Assembly: GCA_019186985.1 (NCBI GenBank)
Contig: JABARQ010000011.1
Span: 174,006 to 238,005, forward strand
Reading direction: 5' to 3'
Origin: Prosthecobacter sp.
Lineage (GTDB): Bacteria; Verrucomicrobiota; Verrucomicrobiia; Verrucomicrobiales; Verrucomicrobiaceae
Length of the DNA stretch: 64,000 nucleotides
The notes below the pieces were generated by a model that was given only the letters and a program-made list of their open reading frames with translations, was not told the DNA's origin and ran no database searches. Position numbers and translations under genes: made by a program. Below, in pieces: positions 27,051-35,000 of the stretch. The number at the start of each line of letters is the position of its first letter. Positions within the stretch are counted from its first letter, which is position 1.

Positions 27051-27482
27051 TCAGGCGGAGTTGAGGAGCAGATGGGCGTATTTTTCCGACCAGTCCCCGG
27101 GAAGGCGCATCGGCCTGCCCTGGGGCATCTGGACCAGGGCCAGGGACTGCCTGCAGGTGATCAGCACAAGGTCCTCACCGGCCCGTCGGATTTCAAAGGC
27201 GACCCAGAAGCGCACGCGCTCCATCCGTTCCAGCCTGCCGGTGATGATCAGTTCATCACCCAGCGTCGCCGGCTTGCGGTAGTCGATCTCAGTGCGCACG
27301 ACGACGGGATAAACCTGGGTTGACGCCATCTCGCGCAGCTGCATCCCCATTTTGGCCGCGAGGCGTGTCCGGGCGGTTTCGATCATCCGCAGGTAGGCGA
27401 TGTTATGCACGACGCCGCCGATGTCGGTGTCGAAAAACATGACTTCCTCGCGGGTTTCGATCGTGGGGGTTTCCTCGGGCAT
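27051..27482 (-). CDS. Hot-dog fold acyl-CoA thioesterase (YbgC/4HBT family)
   Basis: From the ATG at 27482 this 143-residue protein has the 4HBT signature: EVMFFDTDIGGVVHNIAYLRMIETAR, here quoted in parts as FFDTDIGGVVHN and YLRMIETAR, with the catalytic Asp. A GTG two codons earlier is an alternative start. Such enzymes hydrolyse short acyl-CoA or acyl-ACP thioesters; in enterobacteria YbgC belongs to the Tol-Pal locus, which is not seen here. It lies immediately upstream of pbpC, 4 nt apart, so the two are likely co-transcribed. Confidence 0.9.
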   Translation of the reverse strand: MPEETPTIETREEVMFFDTDIGGVVHNIAYLRMIETARTRLAAKMGMQLREMASTQVYPVVVRTEIDYRKPATLGDELIITGRLERMERVRFWVAFEIRRAGEDLVLITCRQSLALVQMPQGRPMRLPGDWSEKYAHLLLNSA

Positions 27483-27565
27483 GAACACAGGTATGCCAGG
27501 GACGGTGCAATCGGCAAGGCGGAGCGCGGCTTGAAATCCATTCCTGCCCCACTACTGCCTTGGTC

Positions 27566-28168
27566 ATGGAACTCGACCTCACCGGCCCCCTTCGTGACGA
27601 CGCCTACATGATCCTTTCCGGCCTTGTCACACCGCGTCCCATCGCCCTGACGACCACGGTGGATCCCGAGGGCCGCGTCAATGCCGCGCCGTTCAGCTTC
27701 TTCAACGTGCTTGGGGACAGTCCGCCGATCGTCGGGCTCTGTCCCGGGGACCGTGCGCCCGGCGTGCCGAAGGACACGGCGAGGAACATCCGGCTGACCC
27801 ATGAGTTTGTCGTGAACCTGGTGGACGAGGAGCTGGCTGAAAGGATGAACCTTTGTGCCGCGAGCCTGGCGCCTGGGGAGAATGAACTGCTGCATGCAGG
27901 ACTGACGGCGCTGCCTTCCAGCGTGGTCAGGCCGCCGCGAATCCTTGAAGCCCCTGCCAGTCTCGAATGCCGGAGCCACAGCATCCTTGAGATTGGCGAC
28001 AACCGCCTGGTCATCGGCGAGGTGCTGCGCGTGCATGTCCGCGACGGCATCCTGGACCCTGAAACCTGGCTGGTCCGGCCGGGAGGCTACGCACCTGTCG
28101 GCAGGATGCAGGCGCCTCACTGGTACTGCCGAACCAGGGATTTGTTTGAACTGCGCCGTCCCCGATGA
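27566..28168 (+). CDS. Flavin reductase-like (FMN-binding split barrel) protein
   Basis: This 200-residue protein matches the flavin reductase-like domain family: TPRPIALTTTVDPEGRVNAA, FSFFNVLGDSPPIVG, FVVNLVDEELAERMN and the end PGGYAPVGRMQAPHWY. It should bind FMN and may reduce it with NAD(P)H, or act as a flavoprotein oxidoreductase in its own right. The ATG at 27566 precedes the conserved start MELDLTGPL. Its stop overlaps the start of the DUF3253 gene in an ATGA, indicating translational coupling. Confidence 0.9.
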   Translation: MELDLTGPLRDDAYMILSGLVTPRPIALTTTVDPEGRVNAAPFSFFNVLGDSPPIVGLCPGDRAPGVPKDTARNIRLTHEFVVNLVDEELAERMNLCAASLAPGENELLHAGLTALPSSVVRPPRILEAPASLECRSHSILEIGDNRLVIGEVLRVHVRDGILDPETWLVRPGGYAPVGRMQAPHWYCRTRDLFELRRPR

Positions 28169-28434
28169 AGGCCGTGCCGGTTCATGCTGAGATTCTGAGG
28201 CTGGCCGCAGGGCGCGGGGCGGGGAAGTCGATCTGTCCTTCGGAAGTCGCCAGGGCACTGTCCCCGCATGGCTGGCGTGATCTGATGCCTGCCGTGCGGG
28301 AGGCTGCGGCTGAATTGCAGGATGAAGGCCTGATCCAGGTGACGCAGGGCGGCGTGAAGGTCGATGCCCGGTCGGTCAGAGGACCGGTGCGCCTGGGCCT
28401 GCCGTTGCCTAACCAAGGATCTTCAAACCAGTGA
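28165..28434 (+). CDS. DUF3253 winged-helix-like small protein
   Basis: This 89-residue protein matches DUF3253: ILRLAAGRGAGKSICPSEVA, LSPHGWRDLMPAVREAAAEL and a closing LIQVTQGG strand. The fold suggests a winged helix, but its function is unknown. It overlaps the flavin reductase stop by 4 nt (ATGA). Its last 26 nt overlap the end of the convergent SMR gene. Confidence 0.85.
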   Translation: MKAVPVHAEILRLAAGRGAGKSICPSEVARALSPHGWRDLMPAVREAAAELQDEGLIQVTQGGVKVDARSVRGPVRLGLPLPNQGSSNQ

Positions 28435-28723
28435 CGCCCGCCAGGATGAGGACGACGCAGGCAAGCCTGCCTGCCTCACGGGGTTCACCCAGCAGCAGCA
28501 TGCCCACGATGGCGGTGCCTGCGGCGCCGATCCCCGTCCAGACGGCATAGCCCGTGCCGACGGGAATGGTTTTCAAGGCCTGGGCCAGAAGGAGGAAGCT
28601 GGCGATCATGGTCAGCACGGTCAGCACGCTGATCCCTGGGCGTGTGAAGCCCTCGGAATATTTCAGGCCGATGGCCCAGCCGATTTCAAGCAGTCCGGCA
28701 AGGATCAGGAAGGCCCAGGCCAT
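28409..28723 (-). CDS. SMR-family small efflux protein, SugE/Gdx type
   Basis: This 104-residue protein has four hydrophobic segments and the essential membrane glutamate in AGLLEIGWAIGLKYSEGF, the SugE/Gdx signature rather than EmrE. Gdx proteins export guanidinium in exchange for protons. The sequence ends TAIVGMLLLGEPREAGR and VLILAGVTGLKILG as in the family. A guanidine riboswitch would be expected in many genomes, but the gene begins only 6 nt after the AAA ATPase stop and leaves no room for one, so it is probably co-transcribed with the ATPase. Confidence 0.93.
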   Translation of the reverse strand: MAWAFLILAGLLEIGWAIGLKYSEGFTRPGISVLTVLTMIASFLLLAQALKTIPVGTGYAVWTGIGAAGTAIVGMLLLGEPREAGRLACVVLILAGVTGLKILG

Positions 28724-28729
28724 GGCAGG

Positions 28730-30178
28730 TCAGGGCTCGCGCTGCTGAGGAGGCGTGGGCGCCCCCAGGGAAAGAAATTTGCGCACCTCGTGGGCGTAGG
28801 TGTCCGGAGCCGCGTGCTGGGCGTGTTCGCGCGCGCCTTCGAACCAGGCGTGGGTGCTGGGCGTGTGGCTGCGAGCGACGGCCAGCAGGGTCTCCATGTT
28901 GACCGGTGCCGGATGGCCGCTGTGAATGGCCGCAGACAGGGTCATTTCAGCGGCCCGGTCAAAGACGAACTTGAGGTCGGCCCCGGAAAACCCCGGCGTG
29001 GCGGCGACCAGGGCGCTGGCATCAAGGTTGGAGATGGGCTTGTCCCTGGCGAGCAGCTGGATGATCAGCTCGCGGGCGGCATCATCCGGAGGGGGCACGA
29101 AGACAGCCTGGTCAAAGCGGCCCGGGCGTCTGAAGGCGGGGTCGAGCGCCCAGGGCTGGTTGGTGGCGCCGATGACCAGCACGCGGTTGTTCTCCCCCCT
29201 CATGCCGTCCAGTTCGTGCAGGAACTGGTTCACCAGGTTGCGCAGCTGGCTTTCGCGCACATGACGGCGGTCCTGGGCCAGGGAGTCCAGGTCATCAAAG
29301 ACCAGCACGCAGGGGGCGTTCGCCCGGGCCGTCTCGAAGATTTGATGCAAATTTCGTTCGGTGCTGCCGATGTAAGGATCAAAGATCTCATGAAGGCCCA
29401 CCGAAAGGTAGTTGCAGGGCACTTCGCCGGCGACGGCGCGCAGCATCAGCGTTTTGCCGCAGCCGGGCGGGCCATAGATCAGGATGCCGCCGCCGGTGCG
29501 CCTGCCATAGGCCTTGTAGAGGTCGGGGTACTGGAGCGGGTAGCTGATCTTCAGACGAATCTCCTCCTTCAGCTCCTCCATGCCGCCGACGTCGGCAAAG
29601 GTGACGCCAGAGCGGGCGGGGTCACCCGGCGGATAGAAGGTTTCGGGCCGCCAGTCAAAGGGCGGTTCATCAAAGGGGTCGTCGGCGAACTCGGGCTGCG
29701 GTTCGCCTTCCTCAAAGGCTTCGGCAGGCGGTGCTTCGGGCGTGGGGACCGGGGAGGCCCGGCGGGCATCCCTCATGGTCAGGCCAAGCTCCTTCTCAAG
29801 GGCTGGGTCACTGAGGGTTGCGTCGATCTGCGCGGCGCGTTCGAAATGCTCCAGGGCCTTGGAGCGGTCGTTCTCGGCAAGGAAAACCCGGCTCAGCAGA
29901 AGGTGCGCCTGGGCGTCCTGGGGATGCATCTGCAGCACACGCTCCGCACGAACTGCGGCACCGGAGATCTCGCCCTGGAGAAGGAGGACCTTCGCCATGC
30001 CAAGCTGGGCGTCGCCATGACCGGGGTCGAGTTCAAGCACACGCTCAAAGCTCTCCCTCGCGTCCTCCAGATGCAGCTGCTCAAGGCTGGCATGGCCGAA
30101 GAGAAGCAGCAGGGAAAGGTTGTTAGGCGACTGCTCAAGGGCGTCGCGAAGTGCCTGGAGGGATGACATGCCTTGCAT
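28730..30178 (-). CDS. TPR-AAA+ ATPase
   Basis: This 482-residue protein has about three TPR repeats (residues 5 to 120), an acidic and Pro-rich linker (about 125 to 190) and a classical AAA domain: Walker A GPPGCGKT, Walker B VLVFDDLDSL, sensor 1 VIGATNQPWALD and the arginine fingers in FRRPGRFDQ. The module resembles p97/FtsH/Vps4 AAA domains without a protease. The Walker B catalytic Glu is replaced by Asp (DD instead of DE), which may slow hydrolysis. The N-terminal TPRs suggest a protein-remodelling partner. Start: ATG at 30178, with 30169 also possible. Confidence 0.85.
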   Translation of the reverse strand: MQGMSSLQALRDALEQSPNNLSLLLLFGHASLEQLHLEDARESFERVLELDPGHGDAQLGMAKVLLLQGEISGAAVRAERVLQMHPQDAQAHLLLSRVFLAENDRSKALEHFERAAQIDATLSDPALEKELGLTMRDARRASPVPTPEAPPAEAFEEGEPQPEFADDPFDEPPFDWRPETFYPPGDPARSGVTFADVGGMEELKEEIRLKISYPLQYPDLYKAYGRRTGGGILIYGPPGCGKTLMLRAVAGEVPCNYLSVGLHEIFDPYIGSTERNLHQIFETARANAPCVLVFDDLDSLAQDRRHVRESQLRNLVNQFLHELDGMRGENNRVLVIGATNQPWALDPAFRRPGRFDQAVFVPPPDDAARELIIQLLARDKPISNLDASALVAATPGFSGADLKFVFDRAAEMTLSAAIHSGHPAPVNMETLLAVARSHTPSTHAWFEGAREHAQHAAPDTYAHEVRKFLSLGAPTPPQQREP

Positions 30179-30326
30179 TACGGGGGGCGTGACGGGCGTC
30201 ACAAGGAGCCCGTCGGAGGGGAACTAACCGGGGTGGGGCGGCATTGCCACAGATTTCTTTGGCATCCGGCTGCCGCCGGAGTTGAATGGAAAACGTCTGA
30301 TCCCTGTCCTAGGGACACCCATTCCC

Positions 30327-31040
30327 ATGAACCGCCGACATCTGCTAGCATCCGCCCTCTCCACCCTTGGCGCGCCATTTCTCAAGGCGGAGGAAGCTCC
30401 TGAACTCACCGCCGAACAGGTGCTGGTGCTGGTCAGGCGCAGTTACGCCCTGCAAAACCACCGGATGGCAGGGGTGCTGCGGGATGACGCCAGCGGCAAG
30501 ACCGAGCCCCTGGAGTTGACCCTGACGGGCAGCGTCATGCGCTTCCGGTTCAAGAACGAGCCGCCCGAGATCGTGCACCTGGACCTGACAACCACTCCGG
30601 CCACCCTCTGGCAGGTGAAGTCAGGCGGCAGCACCCCGGTGCCGTTGGGAAACGCGGCGGATCCGGTGCGCGGCATGGATCTGAACTACGAGGACCTCTC
30701 CCTGCGCTTCATGTACTGGAAGACCGTGAAGATGCTGGATGCCAATGCCCGGCTGGGGGCCGCCCGGGTCAAATGCTGGCTGATCCGTGTCACCTCCCCG
30801 GACACCCGCGGCCCCTATTACACAGTTGATCTCTGGGTGGAGAAGGCCAGCGGCGGCATCGGCAAGATGGAGGCCTACAACACGGTCAGCAAGATGGTGA
30901 AGCGCTTCCAGGTGACCAAGATCCAGAAGGTGGACGGCACCACCCTGCTCAAGGAGATGCGCATCGAGTCCTTCAATCCGCTGAACGGCGAGCCGAAGGG
31001 ACGCACCTACCTGACCCTGGATGCCCCGCAGAAGCAGTAA
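30327..31040 (+). CDS. LolA-like outer-membrane lipoprotein-sorting protein
   Basis: This 237-residue exported protein starts MNRRHLLASALSTLGAPFLKAE; the paired arginines ahead of a hydrophobic stretch make a Tat signal possible. The mature part resembles LolA-like proteins of the lipoprotein-sorting superfamily (VLRDDASGKTEPLELTLTGS, LSLRFMYWKTVKMLD, YTVDLWVEKASGGIGKMEAY), which form a lipid-binding half barrel. It may carry lipoproteins or other lipids through the periplasm. The gene is divergent from the AAA ATPase and convergent with the GcvH-like gene. Confidence 0.8.
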   Translation: MNRRHLLASALSTLGAPFLKAEEAPELTAEQVLVLVRRSYALQNHRMAGVLRDDASGKTEPLELTLTGSVMRFRFKNEPPEIVHLDLTTTPATLWQVKSGGSTPVPLGNAADPVRGMDLNYEDLSLRFMYWKTVKMLDANARLGAARVKCWLIRVTSPDTRGPYYTVDLWVEKASGGIGKMEAYNTVSKMVKRFQVTKIQKVDGTTLLKEMRIESFNPLNGEPKGRTYLTLDAPQKQ

Positions 31041-31049
31041 AACACCCGA

Positions 31050-31529
31050 TCACTCCTCGGTCGCGCCTTCCTCGCCATGGCCCTCCTCGGCCATCTTCTG
31101 GATGATGCCCTCCAGGTAGGCGATGTAACCGTGGACGTCCATGTGACCGGCCTCCGGCCCCCCCCTGACGGAGTACAGCCAGCCGGCTTCGTAGGGGTCG
31201 CTGCGGACGACGCAGGCGTCCTGCTTCAGGTGGGGGTTGCCCTCGACAAAGGCGCCCTTCAGCACGCAATAGACATCCGAGGCGGCCTTGAAGCCCTCCA
31301 CCCAACCAATGATCTGACCGGGCTCCACCGGCGATCCCGGGGCGGCCTTCCAGTCGCAGTCGACCAGCTCCCCCAGCATCCGGGTGGCGAACTTGGTGAA
31401 ACCGGCCCGCCAGACACCCTCAGCCCCATCCACGGGCGCCATCCAATAGTGTGACCTGGAGTAAAGGTAGCCTTCGGGGAACCGGGCGGTGAACCGGGCG
31501 TGCTTGAAGCGGACGGTGGGCAGGGGCAT
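31050..31529 (-). CDS. Orphan GcvH-like lipoyl-domain protein
   Basis: From the ATG at 31529 this 159-residue protein shows the H-protein layout: RSHYWMAPVDGAEGVWRAGF, FATRMLGELVDCDWKAAPGS and the lipoyl turn EGFKAASDVYCVLKGAFVEG with the lysine kept. The final segment PYEAGWLYSVRG also fits. The genuine GcvH signature has ESVKAASDxYSP; here S is replaced by G and the SP by CV. No gcvT, gcvP or lipA/lipB gene is adjacent, so it may serve another lipoate-dependent pathway or be a divergent paralogue. Confidence 0.8.
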   Translation of the reverse strand: MPLPTVRFKHARFTARFPEGYLYSRSHYWMAPVDGAEGVWRAGFTKFATRMLGELVDCDWKAAPGSPVEPGQIIGWVEGFKAASDVYCVLKGAFVEGNPHLKQDACVVRSDPYEAGWLYSVRGGPEAGHMDVHGYIAYLEGIIQKMAEEGHGEEGATEE

Positions 31530-31687
31530 GAGAACGGGAATCAACGGCCTCCAAAGCACAATTCATGAACAGGTGCCGCCAAAAAAAATCATGAAACTGT
31601 CCGTGGGCGGCGGCGTTAGAGGGGGCGCGCAAGGGATTGGTTTCCGCCAACGCCCCCAGGCCCAAACCAAACCACACCCAACACATC

Positions 31688-31978
31688 ATGAAAGTCATCA
31701 CCACGATCCTCTCCGTCCTGGCCCTCGCCAGCTTCGTGAACGCCGCCGAAGGCGACGCCAAGAAGCCCAAGATGGACCCCGCCAAGGTCTTCGCCAAGCT
31801 TGACGCCAACAGCGACGGCTCCGTCAGCAAGGAAGAATTCATGGCCAGCCCTCAGGGCAAGAAAGACAGCGCCAAGGCTGAGAAGAGCTTTGCCGGCCGC
31901 GACAAGGACAAGGATGGCAAGCTCTCCAAGGAAGAGTTCACCGCCGCTCCTGCCAAGAAGAAAAAGAAGGACGCCTGA
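31688..31978 (+). CDS. Small secreted EF-hand protein
   Basis: From the ATG at 31688 this 96-residue protein has a signal peptide (MKVITTILSVLALASFVNAA) and two EF-hand loops, DANSDGSVSKEE and DKDKDGKLSKEE, with the acidic ligands in place. It ends in a Lys-rich tail (PAKKKKKDA). It probably binds Ca2+ in the periplasm or at the cell surface. It is a single gene followed by a clear terminator. Confidence 0.88.
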   Translation: MKVITTILSVLALASFVNAAEGDAKKPKMDPAKVFAKLDANSDGSVSKEEFMASPQGKKDSAKAEKSFAGRDKDKDGKLSKEEFTAAPAKKKKKDA

Positions 31979-32017
31979 TCCGCTTCCGGCCTGAACCTTG
32001 CCAGCCAATGAAATCAT

Positions 32018-32049
32018 GGGCCGCACCTGGAGACGGGTGCGGCCCTTTT
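32018..32049 (+). terminator. Rho-independent terminator
   Basis: A 10-bp GC-rich perfect stem (32018-32027 with 32036-32045), 8-nt loop and four T follow the EF-hand gene by 39 nt. The same hairpin lies just past the stop of the convergent giant gene and may serve both. Confidence 0.85.
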
Positions 32050-32051
32050 CA

Positions 32052-35000
32052 TCACCGCGGCATCTTCAGGTAGGCGATCAAATCCGCCAGGGACTGGGGA
32101 GTGAGGGCGGCCTCCAGGCCTTCGGGCATCAGGGAGGTGCCCGTGCTCCTCAGGGCGGAGATCTCGCTGCGCAGGACGGAGCGGCTGAGGTTTCCCGCCA
32201 TCTTCAAGGTCAGGCTTGCACCCGTTTCCGTGGCGATGACGCCATAGAGCTGCTCACCGTTCTTCAGGGTGCAATGATAGGCCATGAAGCCGGGCTCGAT
32301 GATCGCGCCTGGATCGAGGATGGAGTTGAGGAGCTTTTCGGCGTCATGCTGTGTCACGCTGCGCAGGTCCGGGCCGAGTTCGAGGCCTGTGCCGTCAAGC
32401 TTGTGGCAGCTGACGCACAGCTGCGCAAAGACCGTTTTTCCGCGTGCCGCCTCACCCTGCAGCTTCAGGGCCGGCTTGAACTTCGCCAGCACCGCCGCCC
32501 GAGTGGCGCTCGTGGTGTCCGCGAAGACCTTTTCCGCCAGGCTGGCGATGTTTTTCCTCGGATGCTTCATCAACCGAGCCCGCATCGCCGCGTCCGCCGC
32601 CTTCGCTTCGGGCCGCTTCAGCAGCGACAGGGCCCACTCATCCTTGGAGAGCAGGGTTTCCAGGATCTGAACGCGCAGCGCCGGTGTGCGCTGGTCCCAG
32701 CCTTCGAGCAGGAACTGCTCGCCACCCTCCGGCTGGAGCTTGGCAATGAGTCGCAGCACCTCCGCACTGCCGGACTTCGCCCACAGCTCCGGAAGCCGTG
32801 CTTTCACCTCCTCCCGATGCACGCGATCCATGGCCAGCAAGGCAAGCGATTCCATCATCGGGGCGGTTTTCAGCGATTCCGCAGCCTGTTGCAGCCTCGC
32901 GGCCATTTTTTCGAGCGACTCACGCGCCCTGGCGTCCGTGACCTGCTTCGAGAAATCGCGCAGCGAGAGGTTCTTCTCATCCAGAACGGCCATAAGCTCC
33001 TCCAACCCCTTCGGCGTGTCCATCCGCGTCACCAGCGCTGCGGCGGCCTTGTCATTCTTCGTCGCCAAAGCGCAGCGCAGGAGAGTGCCGAGGATTCCGG
33101 GCCTGGCCTTGTCATGCTGAGCTGCGAACTGCTCGCTGATGCGTGTGAGGTGCGGCAGGCATGAACTTAGCGCGGCACCCCAGGCCGGACTGCCGGGCAC
33201 GGCCTCATCCAAAGTCATGGCAACAATGTCCGCAGGCCAATCCCCGGACCATTGTCCTGCGGAAAGCGCCAGCTGCATTTGCACCCGGGGATGGCGTGCC
33301 CTCTCGTCATTCACGAGCAGAAGCAAGGCTTCCTCATTGTTCGACCAAGGCATTGTTTCGGCGATTTGCAGGCCTTGAACGACGACTTCATCGTTTTGGC
33401 TGAGAAGCAGCAGCTTGAGCAAATCGGGTGTGAGCTGACCTGCCTGGTGGAGAGTCCACGCAGCCTGGGCCTGAGCTGCCGCGTTCTCGTCGCGGGTCAC
33501 CTGCTCAATCAGCGAAGCCGCTGTCTGCATGCCTGGCCTGGCCCACAAGGCCCTCATCTGCGCCTTGTCCCTCAGCCAGCCGTTCGCGCTTGCGAAGGTG
33601 CCTTCGGCTTTAGCCGGATCATTCGCCCCGGATCGAGCCGAAGCTCGAACGACTTTCCAAATCCTCCCCTTGTCGTCCCCTTCGCGATAATGCGGGAGAA
33701 GCTCGTCCCTGCCGTTCTGCGGCAGCCACTGCGGGTGCTCGATCATGTAGCGGTACATGTCCGCAACCCAAAGGGCTCCATCAGGACCGGTGCGGACCAT
33801 GACGGGGCGGCACCAGCGGTCTTCGCTGGCGAGAAAGTCCATCTTCGACTCGGCAGGATCGCGCGCGGCCCTGAAGGTGACGCCGTCGTCTTCGAGAAGG
33901 TGATGCTGCACGACGTTGTGGAAGGGCTCGCAGGTGAAGGCGTGGGTTTTGCCGTCGGTGAAAAGCCTGCGGTCACGATAAACCTCGATGCCGCATGCGC
34001 TGGTGAAGCGTCCGGCCTGGTCAAAGCTGTGGAACCGCTTCTCCATGCTGCTGGCGGGATGCACGGGAGGATTCCTTGGAAAGAGCTGATGAACCGGGTC
34101 CGGCGGGATGACGTGCGGATTGCGGCGCAGGTAGTGGTCCTGCAGGACGTAGTGCCAGAGCGGGAAACTGTTCTGCACGCCGAACCAGCGGCCCCAGTCA
34201 TCGCGGGCGCGGCCGAACTGCGAGGGGCCGGTCTGCGGATCAAGTTCACCGGTGTCCGGCTTGAAGCGGAAGTCTCGGCTGCCGAGGTCGACCTTCTCGC
34301 CGGTGAGCCTGCACTCAATCTGCGTGCCCTTGTTGTAGCCGCCGTGATGCGCGCCTGCGGCGCAATACACCCAGCCGTCCATGCCCCAGCGCAGGCCGTT
34401 CACGCGGAGCTGCTGGTTGCCGGTGCTGAAGCCGGTGTAGAGCACCTTCTTCGTGCCATCCGGCGAAATGAAGAAGATGTCCGGCGCGGCGGTGACGATG
34501 ACGCCCTCGCGCCAGGTGAGGATGCCCGTTGGATAACTCAGGTCGCTGACGATGACATGACGCCTGTCATAGCGTCCGTCACTGTCGCTGTCCTCAAGCC
34601 GGACGACACGTCCGCCCGCCTTGCCGTTGCCGTCCATGCCGAGAGGGTAGTCCGCCATCTCAATCACCCACAGGCGCCCCTGCTCATCCCAGTCGAAGGC
34701 CACAGGGTCAAGCACCACGGGCTCTGCGGCGACGAGCTCGATCCTGTAACCCTCGCGCACATGCCACTTCTTGGCGGACTCCTCGGGTGAGAGTGGCTGG
34801 GTGGCCAGTTCCACCTTCGGAGCGGGCGTGACGGCGGGTTTTTCCAGCCCGCTCACCTCGACCTTTTCAAACGAACCCTCCAGGGGACCGAAATCATCAC
34901 AGCGCCTGCCAAAGAAAAGCTCCTTCGCGCCGGGCGCGGTGACAGGCAGTTCGGCGTCAATCTCCACCTTGCCGTTGAGGGTGACCTTCACGCGTGAACC

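Noticed and set aside
28724..28729. A guanidine riboswitch for the SugE gene
   Set aside because: Only 6 nt separate it from the upstream gene, and no leader is available.
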